Shown piece by piece: positions 19,844 to 28,658 of a DNA stretch of 64,000 bases; position 1 is the first letter of the stretch; the number at the start of each line of letters is the position of its first letter. The notes under the pieces were generated by a model that was not told where the DNA came from, did not search any database, and was given only the letters and a program-made list of their open reading frames with translations. Location: positions 62,001 to 126,000 of the forward strand of contig NZ_JBGGTX010000002.1 of the NCBI RefSeq assembly GCF_041287255.1, read 5' to 3'. Both the position numbers and the translations under genes were made by a program. Source of the stretch: Tamlana flava (GTDB lineage Bacteria > Bacteroidota > Bacteroidia > Flavobacteriales > Flavobacteriaceae).

Positions 19844-21796
19844 TCACTTCCTCTTCTTTCGATATTTCACCTTATTCTTCCTTTGATTAAAAGGAACGGC
19901 ATCGTTAAACGTATGCTTAGGTTTACCAGGTTTGTTTTTACGCCATTTTTCAGCTTTTTCAGGCAAAAGAACTTTAAGTAAATCTTGTCTTCCAAGTTTG
20001 TTTAAGGTGTTTTTAATCCAAGCTTTGTTTTCTTCTTTATACCAAAAGAAAAATCGGTGCTGTTCGTCCTTTTCCTTTTTGGTTTTTGGTGTTTTTACTT
20101 CCTGTAAAGTATATGGGTGATAACCACTGTAATAAATTACCGTAGCCACCGTCATGGGCGTTGGTGTAAATCCCTGAACTTGCTCCAATTGAAAGCCCAT
20201 GTCTTTCGTTTCAGCCGCAAGATTGGCCATATCTTCAACTTCACATGCTGGATGATTGGATATAAAATATGGGATAAGTTGCAGATTGAGCTTGTGCTTA
20301 AGGTTAACTTTATCAAACCGATCTTTAAACTTATGGAAATAACTGAACGAAGGTTTGCGCATAAGTTTCAATACCGGATCACTGGTATGCTCAGGAGCAA
20401 CTTTCAATCTTCCGGAAACGTGTTTGGTCATCACCTCTTCTGTGTAATCATCCAATTCTTTTGCATCAGCATTTTTATTGAATTCTGGCACCAACATATC
20501 ATGACGTATGCCACTTCCAATGAACGACTTTTTCACTTTTGGATGACTGTCAACAGCTTTATACAGTTCCGTTAACGGTTTATGGGATGTATCTAAATTG
20601 CTACAAATAACTGGTGAAATACAACTTGGCGCCACACACTTATCACAAATAGATTGTATTTTTCCTTTCATTTTATACATATTCGCACTGGGGCCTCCAA
20701 TATCAGACAAATAACCCTTAAAATCTGGCATATTGGTAACTTTATCCACCTCCTTCAAAATGGATTCTTGACTTCGAGAGGCAATAAATTTTCCTTGGTG
20801 CGCCGAAATAGTACAGAAACTGCAGCCCCCAAAACACCCTCGATGAATATTGATGGAAAACTTAATCATTTCAAAAGCTGGAACCGGTCCACGCTTATCG
20901 TATTTTGGGTGCGGCAAACGCGTGTAAGGCAAATCAAAAGAAGCATCAATTTCTTCTTCAGTCATAGTTGGATATGGCGGATTTATCATCAGCATCTTAT
21001 CACCTACTTTCTGAAAAATTCGTCGGGCATACAACTTATTTGACTCTTGCTCAATAATTTTAAAATTAGAGGCGTAGGCCCTTTTATCTTTTAAGCAGAC
21101 TTCGTGTGAGGCTATTTCAACATCTTCCCAATTTTTATTTTTTGGAATATCCGAGTCATTATTAATAAGCAATGCGGTTTGATTGACCGTGTTTATACTC
21201 TCAAAAGGCACCCCTTTTTCCAGTAATCGAACAACCTCTCGTAATGGCTGTTCGCCCATTCCATAAACCAACATATCAGCCTTTGATGTCTCTAAAATAG
21301 TGGGCATCAACTTATCGCTCCAATAATCGTAATGAGTTACACGACGCAGGGAGGCCTCAATACCACCAATCAAAACAGGAACATCGGGCCATTTTTCCTT
21401 TAAAATATTACTGTAAACTGTAGTAGCATAATCTGGTCTGAAACCAATATCGCCATTTGGCGTGTATGCATCCTTATCACGACGCTTTTTATTGGCGTTG
21501 TAGTTACTCACCATAGGGTCCATACAGCCACCGGTTACACCAAAAAACAATCTAGGCTTGCCAAGCTTTACAAAATCCTGAAGGTTGTCATTTACATTGG
21601 GCTGCGGAACGATTGCCACCCGTAAGCCAAAACTTTCAAGTAAACGCCCAATAACCGCAGGGCCAAACGTGGGGTGGTCTACATAGGCATCTCCGCTGAA
21701 CAGGATAACATCTAGATATTCCCATCCGCGAATTTTAACCTCTTTGTTTGTGGTAGGCAACCAATCTGAAAGTTGTAACTCTTGCATAATTTGCAA
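19844..21796 (-). CDS. YgiQ-family radical SAM protein
   Basis: 650 residues. An N-terminal YgiQ domain (about 10-300, starting LSDWLPTTNKEVKIRGWEYLDVILFSGDAYVDHPTFG in pattern, here only described) precedes the radical SAM core with C-F-G-G-C-S-F-C near residue 320, which binds the 4Fe-4S cluster, and a YgiQ C-terminal domain with K-V-A-P-E-H-T-S. The tail is very basic. The reaction is unknown for the family. It is convergent with polA (26-base gap). A degraded copy of its 5' end lies at 24010-24073, beyond the neighbouring ATPase gene. Confidence 0.93.
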   Translation of the reverse strand: MQIMQELQLSDWLPTTNKEVKIRGWEYLDVILFSGDAYVDHPTFGPAVIGRLLESFGLRVAIVPQPNVNDNLQDFVKLGKPRLFFGVTGGCMDPMVSNYNANKKRRDKDAYTPNGDIGFRPDYATTVYSNILKEKWPDVPVLIGGIEASLRRVTHYDYWSDKLMPTILETSKADMLVYGMGEQPLREVVRLLEKGVPFESINTVNQTALLINNDSDIPKNKNWEDVEIASHEVCLKDKRAYASNFKIIEQESNKLYARRIFQKVGDKMLMINPPYPTMTEEEIDASFDLPYTRLPHPKYDKRGPVPAFEMIKFSINIHRGCFGGCSFCTISAHQGKFIASRSQESILKEVDKVTNMPDFKGYLSDIGGPSANMYKMKGKIQSICDKCVAPSCISPVICSNLDTSHKPLTELYKAVDSHPKVKKSFIGSGIRHDMLVPEFNKNADAKELDDYTEEVMTKHVSGRLKVAPEHTSDPVLKLMRKPSFSYFHKFKDRFDKVNLKHKLNLQLIPYFISNHPACEVEDMANLAAETKDMGFQLEQVQGFTPTPMTVATVIYYSGYHPYTLQEVKTPKTKKEKDEQHRFFFWYKEENKAWIKNTLNKLGRQDLLKVLLPEKAEKWRKNKPGKPKHTFNDAVPFNQRKNKVKYRKKRK

Positions 21797-22024
21797 AAAT
21801 ACTTAAAAATTAATCGGTTAGTGTTAAATATACCATCAATTACACATAAAAACAATACGTTTTGACAGCCTTTTCAGTGGTTAAATAGAATGTTTCTTAA
21901 TCAAAAAAAGCCTATTTTTATTGTGCTGAAAATGTTGACTTTCTCCAAAAATTTAAGAATTAACATGAAACGATTCGGAGAAAATTAGTCATATCAATAC
22001 AGCCTTTTTAAGCCCAAAATTGTA

Positions 22025-24007
22025 ATGAACAAACATTCCAACATAGTAGTTGATTGGTTTGGTGAAAATACAGAACTTTATTTTGCAATAACCAGTGGAA
22101 GCTTTTGGCTATCAGGCATTATTTTTTCATTTCTTTTAAATACTCCTGAAATCGTCCCAACTACATTATATATCATCGGCGGTATTTTCGGTGCTTATTT
22201 TACATTAATCACTGCTGGTAAAGATATCCTAAAAGGGAAAGTTCAAATAGATTTTTTAATGCTGTTTGCCGCATTTGGCGCTGCCATATTAGGAAAATGG
22301 GGCGAAGGCACTTTGCTGCTTTTTTTGTTTAGTTTAGGGCATGCATTAGAACACTATGCTATGAATCGAGCAAGAAAGTCTATTGCTGCACTTTCCAATT
22401 TAACACCACCCATGGCACTCGTTAAAAGAAATGCCACTGTTGAAGAGGTTTCTATCGAACAATTAAAAATTGGCGACATTATCATCATAAAACCTAACTC
22501 TAAAATTGCAGCCGATGGTGTAATAAGTAAAGGAAAAAGCACTGTTAATCAAGCTCCCATAACAGGCGAAAGCATGCCTGTAGAAAAATATCCGTCTAGC
22601 AATTGGGAAAACGAAATCGATGTTTCAAAATTGGCTGCCGAAAATCGTGTGTTTGCAGGAACCATTAACGGAGCAGGAGCTTTAGAAGTAAAAGTTCTAA
22701 AGCAATCTAAAGACAGCACATTAGCAAGTTTAATCAATTTAGTTAAAGAAGCTGAAGCCCAAAAATCGCCAACACAACACCTTACCGATAAATTTGAAAA
22801 AAATTACGTGCCCATTATATTGGCAGTAGTCTTTTCACTCTGCTTTGCGTTTTTAGTTATTGACGAAACTTTTAAACAAAGTTTTTACAGAGCCATGTCT
22901 GTTTTAATAGCGGCATCACCTTGTGCATTGGCAATTTCTACACCCAGCGCAGTTTTAGCGGGTATTGCCAGAGGCGCCAAACAAGGGGTTTTAATAAAAG
23001 GGGGGCGACCGTTAGAAGACTTAGCTGGCATACGTGCTATAGCATTCGATAAAACAGGGACACTTACCAGAGGCAAGCCAACACTCACGCATGCCATTCC
23101 TTTTGGCACTAACACCAAAGAAGAATTATTAATAACGGCAATAGCTGTTGAAAAATTAAGTGATCACCCTTTAGCTGTATCTATTGTTGAAGGTGGCGAA
23201 AAAGAATTAGGCAAGAACCTAACGATTCCACCCGCAGAACACTTAACATCATTAACCGCTCGTGGCATTAGAGCTCAATGGAATGGAAGCAATGTGCATA
23301 TTGGTAATCGAAGGCTTTTTGAAGAATTAACACAAAAAGATGTTCCCTTAGAAATCAACGTACGGATGCAAGAACTAGAATCTCGAGGCCATACCACAAT
23401 GATTATTCATCAAGACAATAATTATTTAGGAATAATTTCAGTTATGGATGTTGCTCGTTCTGAAGCAGCTTCAACACTTCAAACTCTGAAAAAAATGGGC
23501 ATAAAAAAGATGGTAATGCTTACTGGAGACCATCAAAAAGTGGCAGATGCCATTGCTAAAAAAATTGGCATTACTGACCCAATGGGCAGTTTGCTCCCCG
23601 AGGAAAAAGTTAAAGCCATAGAACATTTAAAAACCGAATTAGGCAATGTTGCCATGGTTGGCGATGGTGTTAACGATGCGCCTGCCATGGTAAAAAGTAG
23701 CGTTGGCATTGCCATGGGGGCTGCAGGTTCTGATGTTGCCCTAGAAACTGCTGACATTGCATTATTGGCTGACAAACTAGACAATTTACCCTTTTCTATT
23801 GGTTTAGGTAGATACGCTAAACGTATTATCAAACAAAACCTAATTATTAGTCTTGGTATGGTAGCTCTTCTGGTTCCGTTAACCATTATTGGGGCTATAT
23901 CCCTGGGGCCAGCTGTTGTGGGTCATGAAGGGTCAACAATATTAGTTGTTTTAAATGCTTTAAGACTCCTAAAATATAATCCGCCAACAATCGAAGAACT
24001 AGCGTAG
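22025..24007 (+). CDS. P1B-4-type heavy-metal exporting ATPase
   Basis: 660 residues, no N-terminal metal-binding domain. P-type motifs: T-G-E-S (about 178), D-K-T-G-T-L-T (phosphorylated Asp about 341), H-P (about 385) and G-D-G-V-N-D-A-P (about 543). The metal site in the sixth membrane helix is S-P-C (about 296) rather than C-P-C, and the last helix carries H-E-G-S-T (about 634). SPC plus HEG(S/G)T defines the P1B-4 subgroup, whose members export cobalt, ferrous iron or zinc (CoaT, CtpD, PfeT). A TTCTCC/GGAGAA inverted pair at 21941-21983 upstream could be a regulator site, but no metalloregulator gene is adjacent. Confidence 0.93.
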   Translation: MNKHSNIVVDWFGENTELYFAITSGSFWLSGIIFSFLLNTPEIVPTTLYIIGGIFGAYFTLITAGKDILKGKVQIDFLMLFAAFGAAILGKWGEGTLLLFLFSLGHALEHYAMNRARKSIAALSNLTPPMALVKRNATVEEVSIEQLKIGDIIIIKPNSKIAADGVISKGKSTVNQAPITGESMPVEKYPSSNWENEIDVSKLAAENRVFAGTINGAGALEVKVLKQSKDSTLASLINLVKEAEAQKSPTQHLTDKFEKNYVPIILAVVFSLCFAFLVIDETFKQSFYRAMSVLIAASPCALAISTPSAVLAGIARGAKQGVLIKGGRPLEDLAGIRAIAFDKTGTLTRGKPTLTHAIPFGTNTKEELLITAIAVEKLSDHPLAVSIVEGGEKELGKNLTIPPAEHLTSLTARGIRAQWNGSNVHIGNRRLFEELTQKDVPLEINVRMQELESRGHTTMIIHQDNNYLGIISVMDVARSEAASTLQTLKKMGIKKMVMLTGDHQKVADAIAKKIGITDPMGSLLPEEKVKAIEHLKTELGNVAMVGDGVNDAPAMVKSSVGIAMGAAGSDVALETADIALLADKLDNLPFSIGLGRYAKRIIKQNLIISLGMVALLVPLTIIGAISLGPAVVGHEGSTILVVLNALRLLKYNPPTIEELA

Positions 24008-24009
24008 GT

Positions 24010-24073
24010 TAATCCACATAGGCATCTTCACTAAACAGGATAAGATTTTGATATTTCCATATGCCTATTTCAA
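24010..24073 (-). pseudogene. Decayed fragment of a ygiQ 5' end
   Basis: The plus-strand sequence CACATAGGCATCTTCACTAA and what follows aligns over about 60 bases with the 5' region of the intact ygiQ (around 21680-21740), in the same orientation. Translated on the minus strand it gives W-K-Y-Q-N-L-I-L-F-S-E-D-A-Y-V-D then a stop, against W-E-Y-L-D-V-I-L-F-S-G-D-A-Y-V-D in YgiQ. The ATPase gene is thus bracketed by ygiQ 5' sequence on both sides. Confidence 0.8.
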
Positions 24074-24132
24074 CTATTGATGAATTTCAACTATATTTAG
24101 TGAACCTAAACAAACTATAAAGCCATTAAATT

Positions 24133-25533
24133 ATGAAAACATCCAGACGAAAGTTCTTAACTTCAATCAGCCTTCTTGCAGCAGGAATAGCCATGCCTAT
24201 ATCCGCATTTAGTTTCAGTTCTAACAAAGAAAAACTAAAAGTCGTTTTGGTTGGCACGGGCATACGTGGAACCAGTTTTTGGGGCAAAAGATTGGTCGAT
24301 GAATTTTCAGATATTCTTGAGTTTGTTGGGCTATGCGATATTAATCCGGGCCGATTGAAATATGCCAAATCATACATGGGGGTTAATTGCCCAACCTTCG
24401 TTGATTTTGAAAAAATGATTTCAGAAACCAAACCAGATTTGGTTATTGTTACAACAAAAGACTCAACCCATCACGAATTTATAATTAAAGGATTGGATAT
24501 GGGTTGTGATGTTTTGACTGAAAAACCGCTGACAACAGATGAAACTAAATGCCAAGCCATACTTGATGCGGAAAGAAGGTCGAACAAAAATCTAATCGTT
24601 GGCTTTAATTACCGATGGAGCCCGTACAATACCAAAATAAAAGAATTACTGAGGAACAATTCCATTGGAAAAATTACCTCGGTAGATTTTCATTGGTATT
24701 TAAATACTTATCACGGTGCTTCTTATTTTAGAAGATGGCACGGATTAAGAGATTCCGGCGGAACACTTTGGGTGCACAAAGCAACGCACCATTTTGATTT
24801 ATTGAATTGGTGGATTGATTCAGACCCAAGTGAGGTCTTTGCCTATGGCGATTTAGAATACTATGGGGAAAATGGACCGTTTAGAGGTGATAATTGCAGA
24901 ACATGTAACCATAAAAATGACTGTGATTTTTACTGGGATATTACAAAAAATGAGCGCTTAATGAAACTTTATGTCGATAACGAAAAACACGATGGTTATA
25001 TAAGGGACAATTGTTTGTTCAGAAAAGAAATCAATATATACGATAAAATGTCGGCGCAGGTTAAATACAAAAATAACGTTACATTAAATTATTCACTTAC
25101 CACATATTCTCCTTTTGAAGGTTGGAGAGTTGCCTTCAATGGCACCGAGGGAAGAATCGAAGCTTGGTTGGACATTCCTTACCAAAAAAATGAAACGGTA
25201 AATCAGGCAGAAATGCATGCCAAAGAAATGGACCAAACTTCAAAAGAGGAAGAGAAATATGAGCCCATTATTGTGCACAAACTTTGGAAAGATTATGACG
25301 TTGAGAATGTAGCTTTTGAGCGTGGCGGCCATGGTGGTGGTGATAAACGTTTACATGACAAGATATTTAAAACACCCAATATTGCTGATGAATACGACAG
25401 AGCTGCTGGGATAAGAGATGGCGTTATGTCCGTTTTAATAGGCATTGCGGCACGAAAAAGCATAGAATCTAGAGAACCCATAAAAATTGCGGAATTAACC
25501 GATTTGGAACCTCGAGCCAAAAGGATTTCGTAA
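24133..25533 (+). CDS. Tat-exported Gfo/Idh/MocA-family oxidoreductase
   Basis: 466 residues. It begins MKTSRRKFLTSISLLAAGIA, a twin-arginine signal with S-R-R-K-F-L. The NAD(P)-binding Rossmann fold (about 35-160, V-L-V-G-T-G-I-R-G near 41) carries the family E-K-P-L motif (about 136), with the C-terminal beta-sheet domain after it. A cysteine group C-R-T-C-x5-C with a further Cys about 37 residues on lies near 255-300 and may hold a metal. Such exported members often act on sugars in glycan breakdown; the substrate is unknown. Confidence 0.88.
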   Translation: MKTSRRKFLTSISLLAAGIAMPISAFSFSSNKEKLKVVLVGTGIRGTSFWGKRLVDEFSDILEFVGLCDINPGRLKYAKSYMGVNCPTFVDFEKMISETKPDLVIVTTKDSTHHEFIIKGLDMGCDVLTEKPLTTDETKCQAILDAERRSNKNLIVGFNYRWSPYNTKIKELLRNNSIGKITSVDFHWYLNTYHGASYFRRWHGLRDSGGTLWVHKATHHFDLLNWWIDSDPSEVFAYGDLEYYGENGPFRGDNCRTCNHKNDCDFYWDITKNERLMKLYVDNEKHDGYIRDNCLFRKEINIYDKMSAQVKYKNNVTLNYSLTTYSPFEGWRVAFNGTEGRIEAWLDIPYQKNETVNQAEMHAKEMDQTSKEEEKYEPIIVHKLWKDYDVENVAFERGGHGGGDKRLHDKIFKTPNIADEYDRAAGIRDGVMSVLIGIAARKSIESREPIKIAELTDLEPRAKRIS

Positions 25534-25696
25534 TATTAAAAGTCTTATGACGATGAACAGAAAGACCGATTAACATTAGTTTTTTTTATCCCAAAAAATT
25601 CACCCAAATTATTATTCGATTAAAATCCTTTAAAACCTTTTAAAAACAAGCTGTTTCCAACATTTAAAATAGGCTTTAAAAAACCCTATATACTAT

Positions 25697-25726
25697 TTGG
25701 TAATCAAATATATAATCGTAAATTTG
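25697..25726 (+). promoter_or_regulatory. Promoter of the rplM-rpsI ribosomal operon
   Basis: TTG at 25697-25699, 19 bases, TAAATTTG at 25719-25726: a perfect flavobacterial promoter. The leader to the GTG at 25776 is about 43 bases and contains CTCT-TTTTG-AGAG, a short hairpin that could serve L13 autoregulation. Confidence 0.8.
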
Positions 25727-25775
25727 CAAACTCTTTTTGAGAGAGGAATGTTTAATAATTAAAAAATCAATTAGT

Positions 25776-26231
25776 GTGGACACATTAAGCTACAAAACGA
25801 TTTCAGCAAACAAAGCTACTGTTAACAAGGAGTGGGTTTTGGTTGATGCTGAAGGTCAGGCGCTTGGTCGTTTAGCTTCAAAGGTTGCAAAACTTTTAAG
25901 AGGCAAGCACAAGCCAAACTTCACACCTCATGTTGATTGTGGCGATAACGTAATTGTTATCAATGCAGAAAAAATCAGTTTATCTGGTAACAAATGGAAC
26001 GATAAGGTTTACTTACGTCACACCGGATATCCAGGAGGTCAAAGAAGTTTAACTGCTACCGAATTGTTTGGAAAAGACCCAGCAAGAGTAGTAGAAAAAT
26101 CAGTTAAAGGAATGCTGCCTAAAAACAAATTAGGTGCAGATTTATTCCGTAATCTAACAGTTGTTGTTGGTTCAGAACATGCTCATGCAGCACAGAAACC
26201 AAAAGCAATCAATTTAAACGAATTTAATTAA
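25776..26231 (+). CDS. rplM: 50S ribosomal protein L13
   Basis: 151 residues. The start is taken as GTG at 25776, giving MDTLSYKTISANKATVNKEW, the conserved N-terminus of Bacteroidota L13; the frame is open further upstream to a TTG at 25737, but that would add 13 non-conserved residues and sit almost on the promoter. L13 motifs G-R-L-A-S-K-V-A and H-T-G-Y-P-G-G are present. The stop overlaps the rpsI start by one base (TAATG), so the two are coupled. Confidence 0.96.
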   Translation: MDTLSYKTISANKATVNKEWVLVDAEGQALGRLASKVAKLLRGKHKPNFTPHVDCGDNVIVINAEKISLSGNKWNDKVYLRHTGYPGGQRSLTATELFGKDPARVVEKSVKGMLPKNKLGADLFRNLTVVVGSEHAHAAQKPKAINLNEFN

Positions 26232-26617
26232 TGGAAGTAATTCACAAAATCGGCCGTAGAAAGACGGCTGTTGCTCGTGCTTATGTTGCCCAAGGAAACG
26301 GTAACATTACGATTAACAAAAAGGACTTGGCTAATTACTTTACTACGGCTACATTACAGTACAAAGTAAAGCAACCATTGGCCATGACTAACAATGAAAG
26401 CAACTTTGATATTACAGTAAATGTATATGGAGGTGGTATTACTGGTCAGGCAGAAGCTGTTCGTTTGGCAATTTCTCGTGCTTTGTGCGAGGCAGATGCT
26501 GAAAACAGAGGTATCCTTAAACCAGAAGGCTTATTAACAAGAGACCCAAGAATGGTGGAGCGTAAAAAATTCGGTCAGAAGAAAGCTCGTAAGAAATTCC
26601 AATTCTCTAAACGTTAA
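26231..26617 (+). CDS. rpsI: 30S ribosomal protein S9
   Basis: 128 residues, full length, starting MEVIHKIGRRKTAVARAYV and ending with the basic K-K-A-R-K-K-F-Q-F-S-K-R tail that reaches the tRNA in the P site. It is translationally coupled to rplM. Confidence 0.97.
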   Translation: MEVIHKIGRRKTAVARAYVAQGNGNITINKKDLANYFTTATLQYKVKQPLAMTNNESNFDITVNVYGGGITGQAEAVRLAISRALCEADAENRGILKPEGLLTRDPRMVERKKFGQKKARKKFQFSKR

Positions 26618-26657
26618 TATCAAAACAAATTATTTAACACAGTTATTGTTGTACCTA

Positions 26658-26700
26658 GCCTTAAAAAGCAGGTTTAGTTTAGCATCTAAATGGTTAAGGC
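26658..26700 (+). promoter_or_regulatory. Candidate rpsB leader hairpin
   Basis: In the 144-base gap before rpsB, GCCTTAA (26658-26664) pairs with TTAAGGC (26694-26700), enclosing a second stem TTTAG/CTAAA (26686-26690). There is no T-run, so it is not a terminator. S2 leader structures that bind the protein and lower rpsB-tsf expression are known in other bacteria; this is a candidate of the same kind. Confidence 0.45.
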
Positions 26701-26761
26701 AAATTTTAAAAAATGACCACTTAATCATTGCTAATTCAACAGAACGTAAACTATTACAAAC

Positions 26762-27535
26762 ATGGCAGTAGAAGTAAAAGAATTACTTGAAGCAGGTGTA
26801 CACTTCGGACACCTTACACGTAAGTGGGACCCAAACATGGCTCCTTACGTATATATGGAGCGTAACGGCATCCATATCATTAACCTATATAAAACAGCGG
26901 CTAAAATTGAAGAGGCCGGAGCAGCTCTTGCTAAAATTGCAGCTTCAGGCCGTAAAGTTTTATTCGTTGCAACAAAAAAACAAGCAAAAGATATTGTTGC
27001 TGAAAAAGCTGGTGAAATTAACATGCCTTACATCACTGAAAGATGGCCAGGTGGTATGTTAACCAACTTCGTAACTATTAGAAAAGCTGTTAAAAAAATG
27101 GCTTCAATCGATAGAATGAAGAAAGACGGTACCTTCAACACCTTATCTAAAAAAGAGCGTTTACAAGTTGATCGTTTAAGAGCTAAGTTAGAGAAAAACT
27201 TAGGTTCTATCAGCGACATGACTCGTTTACCAGGTGCGTTATTTGTTGTAGATATTAAGCGTGAGCACATCGCGATTAAGGAAGCTCAAAAATTAAACAT
27301 TCCTATTTTTGCAATGGTTGATACCAACTCAGACCCACGTCAAGTTGATTATGTTATCCCTGCAAATGATGATGCTTCTAAATCAATCGATAAAATTTTA
27401 TCTCACGTTGCATCTGCAATAGCATCAGGTTTAGCTGAACGTAAAGCAGAAAAAGATGCTGTAGACGTTGAAGATGACGCTCCAAAAGCTAAAAAAGCAA
27501 AAGCTAAAGTAGCTGTTGCTGACGAAGAAGAATAA
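26762..27535 (+). CDS. rpsB: 30S ribosomal protein S2
   Basis: 257 residues. S2 signature regions are L-E-A-G-V-H-F-G-H near the start and I-P-I-F-A-M-V-D-T-N-S-D-P near 180; an acidic and lysine-rich tail (about 225-257) is a common Bacteroidota extension. It lies in the conserved rplM-rpsI-rpsB-tsf order. Confidence 0.97.
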   Translation: MAVEVKELLEAGVHFGHLTRKWDPNMAPYVYMERNGIHIINLYKTAAKIEEAGAALAKIAASGRKVLFVATKKQAKDIVAEKAGEINMPYITERWPGGMLTNFVTIRKAVKKMASIDRMKKDGTFNTLSKKERLQVDRLRAKLEKNLGSISDMTRLPGALFVVDIKREHIAIKEAQKLNIPIFAMVDTNSDPRQVDYVIPANDDASKSIDKILSHVASAIASGLAERKAEKDAVDVEDDAPKAKKAKAKVAVADEEE

Positions 27536-27556
27536 ATAACATTAACAAAACATGAT

Positions 27557-27607
27557 AAAGTCGTTTGATTCTTTTCTTTGTTGAAATAAATTAAACGACT
27601 TTTTTAA
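27557..27607 (+). terminator. Terminator or attenuator hairpin between rpsB and tsf
   Basis: AAAGTCGTTT (27557-27566) pairs perfectly with AAACGACTTT (27593-27602) and is followed by a T-run. No promoter is evident between it and the tsf ATG at 27621, so some read-through is probably needed for tsf expression. Confidence 0.7.
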
Positions 27608-27620
27608 ATTTAAAAATACT

Positions 27621-28595
27621 ATGAGTACTACAGTAAAAATTACAGCAGCTGAAGTAAACAAATTAAGACAAGCCACCGGAGCCGGTATGATGGACTGCAA
27701 AAAAGCACTTGTTGAGGCTGAAGGTGATTTTGACAAAGCAATCGCCGTATTGCGTAAAAAAGGACAAAAAGTAGCAGAAAAAAGAGCCGACAGAGAATCT
27801 TCTGAAGGTGCTGCTGTTGCTAAAATAAATGCAGATGAAACTGCAGGCGTTGCCATTGTTTTAGGTTGTGAAACTGATTTTGTTGGTAAAAACGAAAACT
27901 TTTTGGCATTGGCCAACGATTTGGCTGAGCTTGCTTTAAATTATGACTCAAAAGAAGCGTTTTTAGCTGCCGATTTCGGCGGAATGTCTGTTGCTGATAA
28001 ATTAGTTGAGCAAACAGGTGTTATTGGTGAAAAACTAGACATCACTGCTTTTGAAAAATTGGAAGCTGCTTATGTTGGTCAATACGTTCACATTAACAAA
28101 ATTGCTGCTTTAGTAGGTTTAACTGCTAAGGTTGACAATGCTGATGTTTTGGTAAAAGACCTTGCTATGCAAGTAGCTTCAATGGGTGCAACCACTTTGT
28201 CTTACAAAGATTTTGACCCTGTATTCGTTGCATCAGAAACTGAGGCTAGAATTGCTGTAATAGAAAAAGATAACGAAGAATTGGCACGTTTGGGTAAAAC
28301 ACTTAAAAACGTTCCTAAATATATTTCTATGGCCCAATTAACTCCTGAAGTTTTAGCGGAAGCTGAAGAAGCTGCAAAAGCAGAATTAAAAGCTGAAGGT
28401 AAACCAGAGCAAATCTGGGATAGAATTTTACCAGGAAAAATGGAACGTTTTATTTCTGACAACACAACTTTAGACCAAGAAAAATGTTTATTGGATCAAA
28501 AATTTATCAAAGACGAAAAGAAAACGGTTGCAGAATATGTTTCTTCTTATGGTAACGTAGAAATCTCTGGTTTTAAACGCGCTACAGTAGGTTAA
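27621..28595 (+). CDS. tsf: Elongation factor Ts
   Basis: 324 residues, longer than the E. coli protein but normal for Bacteroidota. The N-terminal UBA-like domain contains L-R-Q-A-T-G-A-G-M-M-D-C-K-K-A-L, and the core contains the T-D-F-V-x-K-N motif (C-E-T-D-F-V-G-K-N, about 90). It exchanges GDP for GTP on EF-Tu. Confidence 0.97.
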   Translation: MSTTVKITAAEVNKLRQATGAGMMDCKKALVEAEGDFDKAIAVLRKKGQKVAEKRADRESSEGAAVAKINADETAGVAIVLGCETDFVGKNENFLALANDLAELALNYDSKEAFLAADFGGMSVADKLVEQTGVIGEKLDITAFEKLEAAYVGQYVHINKIAALVGLTAKVDNADVLVKDLAMQVASMGATTLSYKDFDPVFVASETEARIAVIEKDNEELARLGKTLKNVPKYISMAQLTPEVLAEAEEAAKAELKAEGKPEQIWDRILPGKMERFISDNTTLDQEKCLLDQKFIKDEKKTVAEYVSSYGNVEISGFKRATVG

Positions 28596-28619
28596 TTAGC
28601 TATAAAATATAGCGGATAT

Positions 28620-28658
28620 AATAATAAAGCTTCTCTGATTCAGAGGAGCTTTATTATT
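28620..28658. terminator. Bidirectional terminator after tsf
   Basis: AATAATAAAGCTTCTCTG pairs with CAGAGGAGCTTTATTATT (18 bp, one G-T pair, 3-base loop). It overlaps the stop of the convergent protease gene and can serve both strands. Confidence 0.85.

Noticed and set aside
25737..25775. Upstream TTG start for rplM
   Set aside because: It would leave almost no leader after the TAAATTTG box and adds residues absent from L13; the GTG at 25776 gives the conserved start.
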